A program made the translations under genes and the position numbers. The notes beneath the pieces were generated by a model. That model was not told where the DNA came from and did not search any database. It was given only the letters and a program-made list of their open reading frames with translations. From contig JAKSUC010000027.1 of the NCBI GenBank assembly GCA_024413595.1, positions 1-42,368 of the forward strand: a DNA stretch of 42,368 bases, written 5' to 3'. Positions 35,285 to 42,368 of the stretch are shown here, piece by piece. How positions within the stretch are numbered: position 1 is the stretch's first letter; each line of letters begins with the position of its first letter. The DNA is from Bacteroidales bacterium. GTDB taxonomy: Bacteria; Bacteroidota; Bacteroidia; Bacteroidales; UBA3824.

Positions 35285-35968
35285 ATGCAAATTATAGTTC
35301 ATCCACCAAAGTTTATTAGAAACTTTTTTAAACATTATATTTGGAAAATCACTCCGGAAAACGACCAAAAAATATTGTATATCACAATAGACGACGGTCC
35401 TATTCCGGAGATGACTCCAAATACATTAAAATTATTAAAACGATATAATGCAAAAGCCACTTTTTTTTGTGTAGGCGAAAATGTGACTAAGTATCCCGAT
35501 ATTTATAATCAGATTATAAGGGAGGGACATAGCGTAGGAAATCATACTTTTAATCATCTAAAAGGAATGATAACCAAAACAAAAAATTATATTGAAAATA
35601 TAAAATTGGCAGATAATTATATCAAAACAAATCTTTTTAGACCACCACATGGACGAATTAAAAATCGCGAAACAAGTCAAATTATCAGCAATAAACAAAT
35701 AATCATGTGGGATATTCTATCAAAAGATTATGACAAAAAAATAACACCTATACAATGTTGGCTTAATGTAGAAAAAAATATTTCGTCAGGGTCTATAATA
35801 GTATTTCACGATAATATTAAAGCCCTAGAAAATCAAAGATATGCATTAGAAAAAACATTACAAGTATATTCAGGAAAAGGTTATCAATTTAAACCTTTGC
35901 CTGATGGTTATAATAATCTTGGATATATCAACCCAAAAACAAAGATGATAGTTTATAATAACAATTAA
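35285..35968 (+). CDS. polysaccharide deacetylase (NodB family)
   Basis: A 227-residue protein from the ATG at 35285. A TTG at 35264 opens a longer frame but overlaps the upstream gene by 20 bp and adds nothing recognisable. The NodB motifs are complete: TIDDGP (motif 1, about residues 35-40), GNHTFNH (metal-binding His pair), FRPPHGR (motif 3), MWDILSKDYD (motif 4) and GSIIVFHDN (motif 5). It should remove acetyl groups from GlcNAc-type sugars with a divalent metal. No signal peptide is visible, so it may act in the cytosol or on the inner face of the membrane. It is adjacent to DUF2723 (1-bp gap), implying translational coupling and a common glycan target. Confidence 0.93.
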   Translation: MQIIVHPPKFIRNFFKHYIWKITPENDQKILYITIDDGPIPEMTPNTLKLLKRYNAKATFFCVGENVTKYPDIYNQIIREGHSVGNHTFNHLKGMITKTKNYIENIKLADNYIKTNLFRPPHGRIKNRETSQIISNKQIIMWDILSKDYDKKITPIQCWLNVEKNISSGSIIVFHDNIKALENQRYALEKTLQVYSGKGYQFKPLPDGYNNLGYINPKTKMIVYNNN

Positions 35969-36052
35969 TGAAAATATATTTTTTATACAATTAATAAAAT
36001 AAAGATACATTGAATTGAATAATTCTGTATTTTTACGAATAAATTATTTGTG

Positions 36053-36721
36053 ATGGGAAGTATTTTGGCAATAAATATGGATATATTAACTAGTCAATTA
36101 TTATATTTAATAAATGACGGAGGAAGAAATATAAACATAAATATTTGGATAAGTTTTTTTGACGTTGTAATGATAGCACTAATATTGATAGGAGCATATA
36201 GAGGTTTCTCTCAAGGTGTTATTCCGCAATGTATCACTTCGTTTGCCATAGTATTAGGATTAACATTATGTGTTAATTTAGCAAAATCTTACAATACTTT
36301 TGTAAATAATAAAGTTGAATATGGATTATTATCTGTATCCGCAATATTTCTTTTATTATTATTGTTCATAGGAGTAATATATGGAACGATAAAACTAAGC
36401 AACATAATAAATGACCATATAGCATCATTAGAAAAAGGATTTACAAATAGAGTGTTAGGTGCAATATTTGGAGCAATAAAATATTATTTTATAACATCGA
36501 TATTATTAATTTCATTAATAAAAATTGACAACAGAGCTAGTTTTTTACCTGACACAGCGAAAAATAGCAAGTTTACTAAAATAAGCACAAGTATAATAAA
36601 AATGATGTATCCATGCTTAAAAAGCATTGAAGAAGTAAGAGCTGAAAGAGAAGAAATGGAAAAAAATCAACGAAATCAAAATGGAGATTTCGATTTGTAT
36701 GATTATCCAAAAAATAATTAA
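36053..36721 (+). CDS. CvpA-family membrane protein
   Basis: A 222-residue protein from the ATG at 36053 (a GTG at 36050 adds one residue; a later ATG at 36077 is possible). It has four membrane helices, first IWISFFDVVMIALILIGAYRGFSQG, which contains the family's conserved D and GxxRGF pattern, then helices near residues 65-80, 95-115 and 138-160. CvpA proteins were named for colicin V production in E. coli and influence envelope tolerance; the molecular role remains unclear. The C-terminal tail is charged and cytosolic. It is followed after 6 bp by the S1-domain gene. Confidence 0.88.
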   Translation: MGSILAINMDILTSQLLYLINDGGRNININIWISFFDVVMIALILIGAYRGFSQGVIPQCITSFAIVLGLTLCVNLAKSYNTFVNNKVEYGLLSVSAIFLLLLLFIGVIYGTIKLSNIINDHIASLEKGFTNRVLGAIFGAIKYYFITSILLISLIKIDNRASFLPDTAKNSKFTKISTSIIKMMYPCLKSIEEVRAEREEMEKNQRNQNGDFDLYDYPKNN

Positions 36722-36727
36722 AACATT

Positions 36728-37567
36728 ATGATAGAAATAGGTTACAATAATAAAATGAAAGTCTTGAGACTTTCTCAAAATGGAGCATATCTAAATGGCG
36801 AAGACCTAGGTGAAATATTATTACCCAACAAATATGTTCCCGAAAATCTACAAGTAGATGATAATATCGATGTTTTTGTATATAATGATAGTGAAGACCG
36901 TCTTGTAGCAACAACACAAACGCCTTACGCACATGTAAATCAATTTGCATGGTTAGAATGTGTTCAAACCACAAAAGTAGGAGCTTTTCTCGATTGGGGA
37001 TTAGACAAAGATTTACTTCTTCCATTTAGCGAACAAAAAGACAAACCAAGTGTAGGACGTAAATGTTTTGTATATATTTATCTTGATGAAAATACAAACA
37101 GAATTGTTGCATCTCAACGTTTATTACGTTTTATGAGCGACAGAGAACCTGATTATTATGAAGGTGAAAGAGTAGAAATATTTATTCATCAACGTACCGA
37201 ATTAGGCTATAGAGTAATTGTTGACAATTCACATTGGGGAATGATTTATAATCGCGAAATGTTTCGTGATGTAAGTTCTGGACAATATACATACGGATTT
37301 GTAAGAAAAATTCGAGACGATAATCGTATAGATATAATGTTAGAAAAGAGTAGTGCAAAAGTAGTTGACAATACACAAGATATTCTCTATAACAAGATAA
37401 AAGAAAACGGTGGATTTTTACCATTAACCGATAAATCATCTCCAGAAGAAATAATGCGAATATTTGGAATAAGTAAAAAAATATTCAAAAAAGCAGTAGG
37501 TCATCTATATCACGAACGACTAATAGAAATAACCGAAACAGGATTAAAACTTGTAAATAAAAAATAG
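36728..37567 (+). CDS. CvfB-like S1-domain RNA-binding protein
   Basis: A 279-residue protein of the CvfB/YitL family. It has three S1-like beta-barrel modules (about residues 1-70, 71-145 and 146-210), shown by GAYLNGEDLGEILLP, GAFLDWGLDKDLLLPFSEQ and GFVRKIRDDNRIDIMLE. A C-terminal winged-helix domain (about 225-278) has SPEEIMRIFGISKKIFKKAV. Relatives in Firmicutes bind RNA and affect virulence-gene expression; in Bacteroidota the target is unknown. The CvpA gene is 6 bp upstream, so they are probably co-expressed. Confidence 0.93.
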   Translation: MIEIGYNNKMKVLRLSQNGAYLNGEDLGEILLPNKYVPENLQVDDNIDVFVYNDSEDRLVATTQTPYAHVNQFAWLECVQTTKVGAFLDWGLDKDLLLPFSEQKDKPSVGRKCFVYIYLDENTNRIVASQRLLRFMSDREPDYYEGERVEIFIHQRTELGYRVIVDNSHWGMIYNREMFRDVSSGQYTYGFVRKIRDDNRIDIMLEKSSAKVVDNTQDILYNKIKENGGFLPLTDKSSPEEIMRIFGISKKIFKKAVGHLYHERLIEITETGLKLVNKK

Positions 37568-37602
37568 TGGTAAATAAATTTTTTTCTTTATCACAAACAA
37601 AA

Positions 37603-37610
37603 TATATTTG
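37603..37610 (+). promoter_or_regulatory. -7 box for the ferredoxin gene
   Basis: TATATTTG matches TAnnTTTG, with a T-rich -33 region 20 bp upstream. It lies 43 bp before the ferredoxin ATG. Confidence 0.55.
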
Positions 37611-37653
37611 CAACCACAGAAAAATAAACAAACACAAATAAATAAAAACAATT

Positions 37654-37824
37654 ATGGCTTATATTATTGTAAAAGACGAATGCCAAGCATGTGGCACTTG
37701 TAAAGACGAATGTCCACAAGAAGCAATTATGGAAGGTGATGTATATTCTATCGATCCAGAAAAATGCGTAGAATGTGGTGCATGTGCAGACGCTTGCCCA
37801 TGTGGTGCTATCAAACCTGAATAG
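37654..37824 (+). CDS. 2[4Fe-4S] ferredoxin, clostridial type
   Basis: A 56-residue protein starting MAYIIVKDECQACGTCKDEC and ending GAIKPE. The first cluster motif is C10-x2-C13-x2-C16-x3-C20-P and the second is C38-x2-C41-x2-C44-x3-C48-P; an extra Cys50 follows. This is the classic eight-iron ferredoxin with two-fold internal symmetry. It is the likely electron acceptor for the PFOR encoded at 4533-8108 and a donor to hydrogenase or Rnf-type enzymes; the pairing is inferred from function, not from location. Monocistronic: a -7 box upstream and a strong terminator downstream frame it. Confidence 0.96.
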   Translation: MAYIIVKDECQACGTCKDECPQEAIMEGDVYSIDPEKCVECGACADACPCGAIKPE

Positions 37825-37848
37825 TTTGATTTAGATTTTGATTTTATT

Positions 37849-37878
37849 AAAATAGGCTCGAAAAATCGAGCCTATTTT
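37849..37878 (+). terminator. terminator of the ferredoxin gene
   Basis: A 13-bp perfect stem AAAATAGGCTCGA / TCGAGCCTATTTT with loop AAAA, 24 bp after the stop codon. A short T-rich stretch follows. Confidence 0.88.
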
Positions 37879-37904
37879 GTATTATATGTGAATGTTTATA
37901 TTTT

Positions 37905-37934
37905 TTTGAATAATCAATATATTTAGTATATTTG
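37905..37934 (+). promoter_or_regulatory. promoter of the Rpn-family gene
   Basis: TTTG (37905-37908) and TATATTTG (37927-37934) are 18 bp apart, close to the Bacteroidota spacing. The ATG is 28 bp further on. Confidence 0.55.
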
Positions 37935-37962
37935 CAATAGAAAACCAAGATTTTATAACAAA

Positions 37963-38961
37963 ATGTGCTCAGAAGGATTAATTGAAAGATATATTAATTT
38001 TTATACAGACTTTGCATTCAAAAAATTTTTTGGGACTCCTGCTAACAAAGAATTTTTAATAAGTTTTTTAAATGCCTTATTACAATTAGAAGGCGAAGAA
38101 ATAATTACAAACATAAAGCATCTCAATTCTGAAAAATTACCGAATATAGAAAGCGATCGAAAAGCTATATATGATGTTTATTGTGAAAATCAAAAACATG
38201 AAAAATTTGTGGTAGAAATGCAAAAAGCTAGTCAAATTAATTTTAAAGATCGCACATTATTCTATTGCACTTTTCCAATACAAGAACAAGCTGAAAAAGG
38301 CTACATTTATGAATTGGGAGATAAAAAAAGTTCTTGGGATTATAACCTTAAAAAAGTATATATAATCAGTGTATTAAATTTTATATTAGATAAAGATCCT
38401 CAACATAACAATGTTATAACTCATGCTCGATTAAAATATGATGAATATAATTGCATTTATTCTGACAAATTAGAATTCATTAATATCGAAATGCCAAAAT
38501 TCAAGAAAGATGAAGACGAGTTAAACAATATGATTGATAAATGGTTATATGCAATGAAAAATCTTTATCATTTAATTGATCGTCCAAAAATATTACAAGA
38601 AACTATTTTTAAAAAATTATTCAATTTAGCTGAAATATCCAAATATAATTCTTCTGAACTACTTGCATATCGTGATAGTTTAAAAGACTACCGCGATTAT
38701 TATAATACTATTAATAGTGCTAAACTAGAAGGTGAAAAAATTGGTGTTGAAAAAGGACGTAAAGAAGGTATTGAAAAAGGACGTAAAGAAGGCATTGAAA
38801 AAGGACGTAAAGAAGGTATTGAAAAAGGACGTAAAGAAGAGCGAGAAAAAGCCTATCAAGAAAAACTTGAAATTGCTAAAAAATTTAAATCAATGAATAT
38901 ATCAATTGATCAAATTTCAATAGCAACTGGTTTATCTAAAGAAGATATTGAAAATTTATAA
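37963..38961 (+). CDS. Rpn/PD-(D/E)XK family nuclease (transposase-like)
   Basis: A 332-residue protein of the Rpn/transposase-31-like group common in Bacteroidales. The start is typical: INFYTDFAFKKFFGTPANKEFLISFLNALL. The nuclease core has the D...ExQ pattern (YDVYCENQKHEKFVVEMQ, about residues 76-93). A charged linker at about 263-294 contains EKGRKEGI repeated in tandem (24-bp DNA unit, see repeat entry). The C terminus is a helix-turn-helix-like tail (ISIDQISIATGLSKEDIENL). Rpn proteins promote RecA-independent recombination through DNA cleavage; other relatives are suspected to be selfish or defensive. No transposon ends are seen. A related relic may lie at 2821-2950. Confidence 0.9.
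   Translation: MCSEGLIERYINFYTDFAFKKFFGTPANKEFLISFLNALLQLEGEEIITNIKHLNSEKLPNIESDRKAIYDVYCENQKHEKFVVEMQKASQINFKDRTLFYCTFPIQEQAEKGYIYELGDKKSSWDYNLKKVYIISVLNFILDKDPQHNNVITHARLKYDEYNCIYSDKLEFINIEMPKFKKDEDELNNMIDKWLYAMKNLYHLIDRPKILQETIFKKLFNLAEISKYNSSELLAYRDSLKDYRDYYNTINSAKLEGEKIGVEKGRKEGIEKGRKEGIEKGRKEGIEKGRKEEREKAYQEKLEIAKKFKSMNISIDQISIATGLSKEDIENL
38749..38838 (+). repeat. 24-bp in-frame tandem repeat in the Rpn-family gene
   Basis: The unit GAAAAAGGACGTAAAGAAGG plus four further bases occurs as 38749-38772, 38773-38796, 38797-38820 and a partial fourth copy (38821-38838) before the sequence diverges. Copies differ at only one site (a T to C change in the second copy). It encodes EKGRKEGI. Because the unit is a multiple of three, gain or loss of copies changes linker length but not frame. 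Confidence 0.95.
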
Positions 38962-39002
38962 TAATGAATAATTGAAAATATACATTTTCAATTATTCATT
39001 AT
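38961..39002. terminator. 19-bp perfect hairpin, bidirectional terminator
   Basis: Arms 38961-38979 and 38984-39002 pair perfectly around loop ATAC; the left arm starts in the stop codon of the Rpn gene. It lies between convergent genes and can end transcripts from both strands. Confidence 0.75.
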
Positions 39003-39025
39003 CAATAAATTTCAATAAGTAACTT

Positions 39026-41014
39026 TTATCCTTCCAAAGCGCGCAATCTATTATCGTTCATGCGCGACATATATTGTTGAATTATAGCCTTTAATTCATT
39101 TTCCATTTCGTATTGACATTCTACAGAACCTTCTAAATTATCACGCAACATTTTGTCTGACAATTTATATATTGCTGTTGTTTTATTTCCATCAAATTGC
39201 ATAAAATATCCATTTTTAACATATTGATAAAAACCATTATAATAACTAACAGCAAATGTTTGTTCTTCGGGCGTGGTTAATAAATCTTGTCCAAAGGCTA
39301 TATATGGTTTATTAAATCCTACATAACTCAAGATGGTTGGCATAATATCAATTTGTTGCGCTATAGAATTTTTACAACCTACCATTGTCTCATCGCCAGG
39401 AGCATAAAATATTATTGGTCCACTAAACAAACCTAAATCAGTTCCATATTCATCGTGATCACTTATATTTGTATGATCGCTACAAATTACAAACAATGTA
39501 TTATTAAACCATGATTGTTTTTTGGCATTATCAAAAAATCTACGTAATGCGTTGTCGGTATATCTTATACATTTATGAATAGCAATACCTTCTTCTGGAA
39601 ATTTTTCTTTATATTGTTCTGGTATATGATAAGGATGATGACTTGATGCAGTAAAAACTGTTGTCATAAATGGTTCTTTAAAACTTGTTATCATATCACA
39701 ATAATATTGCAAAAATGGTTCATCCCAAATTGCCCAATATTCATCAAATTGACTATGACCTCCATATTCTGGTTTTTCTTCAAATTCGGTCATACCATAA
39801 TAATTTTCAAATCCTGTGGCATGAGCAAAAGCTTCAAATCCCATACTTCCATTAGGTGCTCCATGAAAAAATGATGTATGATATCCTTTTGATTTTAATT
39901 CTACAGCTACACCATCTAAATCATTCAAAGCACATGGAGTTACAAACAATGGTTCTACAAAATATGGTATACTACTTAATACACTTGGCATAGCATCTAT
40001 ACTCTTTCTGCCATTAACAAAACTTTGTGGAAACCATAAACTATGATCCATTAAACTATCTATAAATGGAGTATAACCTTTATATTTTCCATTTTCTAAA
40101 TCTTTATTATATTTTCCTATATATTCACGTCCAAAACTTTCTACTATAAAAACTACAACATTTTTTCCTCTACCTTTTGCTGCTAAACATAAACTATCTT
40201 CTGGATTATGCAATGGATCAAAATATGACACTAATGTATCTTTGTTTTCAAAGTAATTTGGGTTTATAAATGGTTTTTTGTTCCATGTTCTTAATATTGT
40301 AAATGGAGTATTCAATATCAATGGAGCTTCTACTGGACGATTTATAAATTGATTTGCATTGCTCATTGCTATTGGACGTGTTGTTCGATCCACTCCACCT
40401 CGCATACCTATGATACACAATATTACTACTGCTGTTCCTGCAATTAATCGCGACAAATAATATTTTATATAACTTAATATATTAGAACTTGGTCGATACA
40501 TTAATGGATTTCTATAACATATTGCCAATATTAATATCATTATAAACAAAGCCACTAACAAATACCAAGAATTGCCAATTTCTGTTGTTATTATTTGTCC
40601 TAAATTATCTTCATTGCCAAATTCTCTAAATACAGAAAATGTTGTACGTCGTCCTGTGTATCTAAAATAAACTACATCACATAAATTTGCTAAAATTGCA
40701 AGACTATTAAAAAATAAATATACTCCTTTTAATGTTCGTCTATAACCTTTGCTTTCTTCTTTTATATGAATAGGTAAAAATGTCATAAAGGCAAAAATCA
40801 TATTCATATAAATTATGCCTGAAGTATCAAACATAAAAGCTCCTTTTATAAGATTTGGAAGATTTTCGGTAAAAACATTATCTTCATAAAAATTATAATT
40901 GGCTATCAAAAATATTATTCTACATATTATAAAACAAATATATACAATAAATATATCGTAAAAAAAATTGAATAATGAACGAAATATTGATTTAAATTCT
41001 TCTTTACCTGTCAT
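39026..41014 (-). CDS. LTA-synthase-like membrane sulfatase-fold enzyme
   Basis: A 662-residue protein with five N-terminal membrane helices (between about residues 10 and 205) and an alkaline-phosphatase/sulfatase-fold extracytoplasmic domain (about 270-600). The metal-binding segment VVFIVESFGREY, the nucleophile region VNGRKSIDAMPS (Ser where many LTA synthases have Thr), SSHHPYHIP and CSDHTNISDHDEYG are visible. In Gram-positives this family polymerises glycerol phosphate; Bacteroidota lack lipoteichoic acid, so here it more likely transfers phosphoethanolamine or phosphoglycerol to a lipid or glycan. The Ser at the nucleophile position is worth noting but is an alignment by eye. It is 10 bp downstream of the methyltransferase gene, so they are co-transcribed. 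Confidence 0.9.
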   Translation of the reverse strand: MTGKEEFKSIFRSLFNFFYDIFIVYICFIICRIIFLIANYNFYEDNVFTENLPNLIKGAFMFDTSGIIYMNMIFAFMTFLPIHIKEESKGYRRTLKGVYLFFNSLAILANLCDVVYFRYTGRRTTFSVFREFGNEDNLGQIITTEIGNSWYLLVALFIMILILAICYRNPLMYRPSSNILSYIKYYLSRLIAGTAVVILCIIGMRGGVDRTTRPIAMSNANQFINRPVEAPLILNTPFTILRTWNKKPFINPNYFENKDTLVSYFDPLHNPEDSLCLAAKGRGKNVVVFIVESFGREYIGKYNKDLENGKYKGYTPFIDSLMDHSLWFPQSFVNGRKSIDAMPSVLSSIPYFVEPLFVTPCALNDLDGVAVELKSKGYHTSFFHGAPNGSMGFEAFAHATGFENYYGMTEFEEKPEYGGHSQFDEYWAIWDEPFLQYYCDMITSFKEPFMTTVFTASSHHPYHIPEQYKEKFPEEGIAIHKCIRYTDNALRRFFDNAKKQSWFNNTLFVICSDHTNISDHDEYGTDLGLFSGPIIFYAPGDETMVGCKNSIAQQIDIMPTILSYVGFNKPYIAFGQDLLTTPEEQTFAVSYYNGFYQYVKNGYFMQFDGNKTTAIYKLSDKMLRDNLEGSVECQYEMENELKAIIQQYMSRMNDNRLRALEG

Positions 41015-41024
41015 TTTATTATAA

Positions 41025-42107
41025 TTATTTAACCATCAATTCTACAATACTATGACCAAATGCTAAATTATCATAAATATTAGCTACTTGATAACCTGCT
41101 TTTTCAAATATATCTATCATATCTTGACTATGATACATTTTACTATTTCCATTTGCAATAACTGTAAAATACAAACTTGTCATTGTTAAACAATAACTTG
41201 CAGCTTCATATTTTTGGCGATCCCAAAATGTTTCCATCACAAATAGTTTTGCACCTGGTTTTAATGCTTGTTTTGCATTTGAGACAATATGATAAATTTG
41301 TTCTTCTGAAAAACAATCTAAAAATTGGCTCATCCAAACTGCGTCAAATCCTTCTGGATAAGACGTATCGCCTAATACATTGGCGGGATAAGTATTGATA
41401 CGATTTTTATTTTCAGAGTCTTTGATATTATTTTTTAGCATTTCACATTGTTGAGGTAAATCCATCACGGTTACCTCTACCTCTTTATTATAAGATGTAC
41501 ATTGAAGTGCAAATCGTCCTGTATTGCCTCCTACATCTAACAAACGTTTTGGATTGGTTTTAAATACAATTTTTAATGCTTCTTCAAACGAAGAGTCGCT
41601 ATAAAAATGGTCAAACGCAAACCAACTTTTTTGAACATCTTTGGGCAATTGTGATAATCCTTCATAAACTGTTGGCCAATTTCCAAAAGTTTTAAGTCCT
41701 TCGGGTTTGGCATTTTTCAAACATGCTTCTATCTCAAAAAATCCTAAATAATTAACATCATTTGTAAAATCAAGATTTACTTGAGTCATCTTATCATTTA
41801 GAATATACCAACCTGTTTTTGTTATAAAAAACAAATCATCTTTTACTATAACAGTTCCAATAGACAACGAAGCCTCAATTAAAACCTTGACTGCATATTT
41901 ACTTAAATTTAGATTTTTAGCAATATCTTCTAAAGAAATTCCTTTTGGATGGTTGTTTAGAGTTTCAAATATTCCTAATTTCCACATCATACGTGTAGCT
42001 TGAAACGATATTGGGCCAAAAGCTATCTCTTGTGCTTTACGTTGAGCTTCAAATATTGAACAATTGTCTTTGCCATATTGTTCTTTTAATGGTGATTGTA
42101 ATTTCAT
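41025..42107 (-). CDS. SAM-dependent O-methyltransferase-like protein
   Basis: A 360-residue class I methyltransferase with an N-terminal winged-helix/dimerisation domain (about residues 30-110: SFQATRMMWKLGIFETLNNHPKGISLEDIAKNLNLSKYAVKVLIEA) like small-molecule O-methyltransferases. The catalytic domain starts with SAM motif I LLDVGGNTGRFA (about 189-200), followed by VTVMDLP, FDAVWMSQFLDCFS and KPGAKLFVMETFWD. Proteins of this type occur in polyketide-like and aryl-polyene pathways in Bacteroidota. The acceptor substrate is not known, and no other gene of such a pathway is in the window, although the PaaK-type ligase at the left end is of a kind found with them. It is the first gene of the operon with the LTA-synthase-like gene. 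Confidence 0.88.
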   Translation of the reverse strand: MKLQSPLKEQYGKDNCSIFEAQRKAQEIAFGPISFQATRMMWKLGIFETLNNHPKGISLEDIAKNLNLSKYAVKVLIEASLSIGTVIVKDDLFFITKTGWYILNDKMTQVNLDFTNDVNYLGFFEIEACLKNAKPEGLKTFGNWPTVYEGLSQLPKDVQKSWFAFDHFYSDSSFEEALKIVFKTNPKRLLDVGGNTGRFALQCTSYNKEVEVTVMDLPQQCEMLKNNIKDSENKNRINTYPANVLGDTSYPEGFDAVWMSQFLDCFSEEQIYHIVSNAKQALKPGAKLFVMETFWDRQKYEAASYCLTMTSLYFTVIANGNSKMYHSQDMIDIFEKAGYQVANIYDNLAFGHSIVELMVK

Positions 42108-42137
42108 TTTTGATGGTTGTTTCTTTTTATTAACTTA

Positions 42138-42145
42138 CAAAATTA
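42138..42145 (-). promoter_or_regulatory. -7 box for the methyltransferase operon
   Basis: The minus strand reads TAATTTTG, a match to TAnnTTTG, 30 bp upstream of the ATG. No convincing -33 box was found. Confidence 0.45.
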
Positions 42146-42236
42146 TAAATATTTAAATTGGTATATGTAAATATAATATTAATTGTATAGATAATTGATT
42201 TTGGTTTTTATGTTTTTTTGAAATTCAACTAACGTC

Positions 42237-42368
42237 CTACATTCTACTTTCTACATTCTACTTTCTACATTCTACTTTCTACTTGCTACTTTCTACATTC
42301 TACTTTCTACTTGCTACTTTCTACTTGCTACTTTCTACTTGCTACTTTCTACTTGCTACTTTCTACTT
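42237..42368. repeat. heptanucleotide tandem array, running off the window
   Basis: Eighteen complete heptads and a partial one follow without interruption. Three variants occur: CTACATT, CTACTTT and CTACTTG. Every second heptad is CTACTTT, so the true unit is 14 bp; the alternate position is CTACATT near the methyltransferase gene and CTACTTG toward the window end. The strand composition is strongly biased: the plus strand has no G outside CTACTTG. The array lies 130 bp upstream of the methyltransferase start and continues past the last base. Confidence 0.95.

Noticed and set aside
37963..38961. Insertion sequence
   Set aside because: The Rpn family is sometimes annotated as a transposase, but no terminal inverted repeats or target duplication were found around it, and it has its own promoter and terminator.

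Overview
The window is very AT-rich and looks like a chromosomal segment of an anaerobic Bacteroidota bacterium, most likely Bacteroidales. The evidence is of four kinds. (i) Many genes have a promoter box of the Bacteroidota type, TAnnTTTG, a few tens of bases upstream, and none has a clear Shine-Dalgarno sequence. (ii) The gene set is typical: a single-chain pyruvate:ferredoxin oxidoreductase with a small 2[4Fe-4S] ferredoxin, a FeoA-FeoB fusion, a GT3 glycogen synthase fused to an alpha-glucan phosphorylase, DUF2723, a CvfB-like protein, an AAA_14/DUF4143 ATPase and an Rpn-family nuclease. (iii) Secreted proteins start with signal peptides ending in FSQ, AQ or similar. (iv) Terminators are simple hairpins in A/T-rich sequence. 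The species cannot be named from the sequence alone.

Layout, left to right. 1-251: a GC-richer 55-bp direct repeat (two copies, 15 bp apart) abuts the 3' remnant of a broken gene. 580-2780: a secreted alpha/beta-hydrolase esterase overlaps a PaaK-type adenylating CoA ligase. 2789-2950: a long hairpin and a possible relic of an Rpn gene. 2982-4331 (minus): a DUF4143 ATPase whose promoter carries three identical elements exactly 33 bp apart. 4533-8108 (minus): pyruvate:ferredoxin oxidoreductase. 8288-13013 (minus): a membrane PP2C/SpoIIE phosphatase with a TPR-like sensor region, then FeoAB.

13154-16692 (plus): a compact four-gene operon made of an AAA_21 ATPase, a DUF4276 TOPRIM-like protein, a two-TM protein that resembles the GIDE/BAM domain of mitochondrial MUL1, and a lipoprotein. 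It reads as a candidate abortive-infection or membrane-stress module and is my best candidate for an undescribed system. 16771-18738 (minus): a TPM-domain protein and a zinc-ribbon membrane protein, converging on the operon across a shared terminator. 18990-23243 (minus): the glycogen synthase/phosphorylase fusion.

23532-25373: an orphan methyl-accepting chemotaxis protein. 25482-26036 (minus): a small secreted protein. 26169-31838 (plus): RmuC, a large ABCG-like transporter with a TerB-like N terminus, and a CE2-like SGNH esterase. 31861-37567 (plus): DUF2723 membrane protein, NodB deacetylase, CvpA and a CvfB-like RNA-binding protein. 37654-37824: ferredoxin. 37963-38961: an Rpn-family nuclease with a 24-bp in-frame tandem repeat. 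39026-42107 (minus): an LTA-synthase-like sulfatase-fold membrane protein and a SAM methyltransferase. 42237 to the end: a heptanucleotide tandem array.

Central metabolism (pyruvate oxidation through PFOR and ferredoxin, ferrous iron uptake, glycogen cycling) and cell-envelope sugar and acyl chemistry make up most of the coding content. The accessory signals lie at 1-251, 2789-4444, 13125-16692, 37963-39002 and 42237-42368. No tRNA, rRNA, CRISPR array or insertion sequence was recognised.
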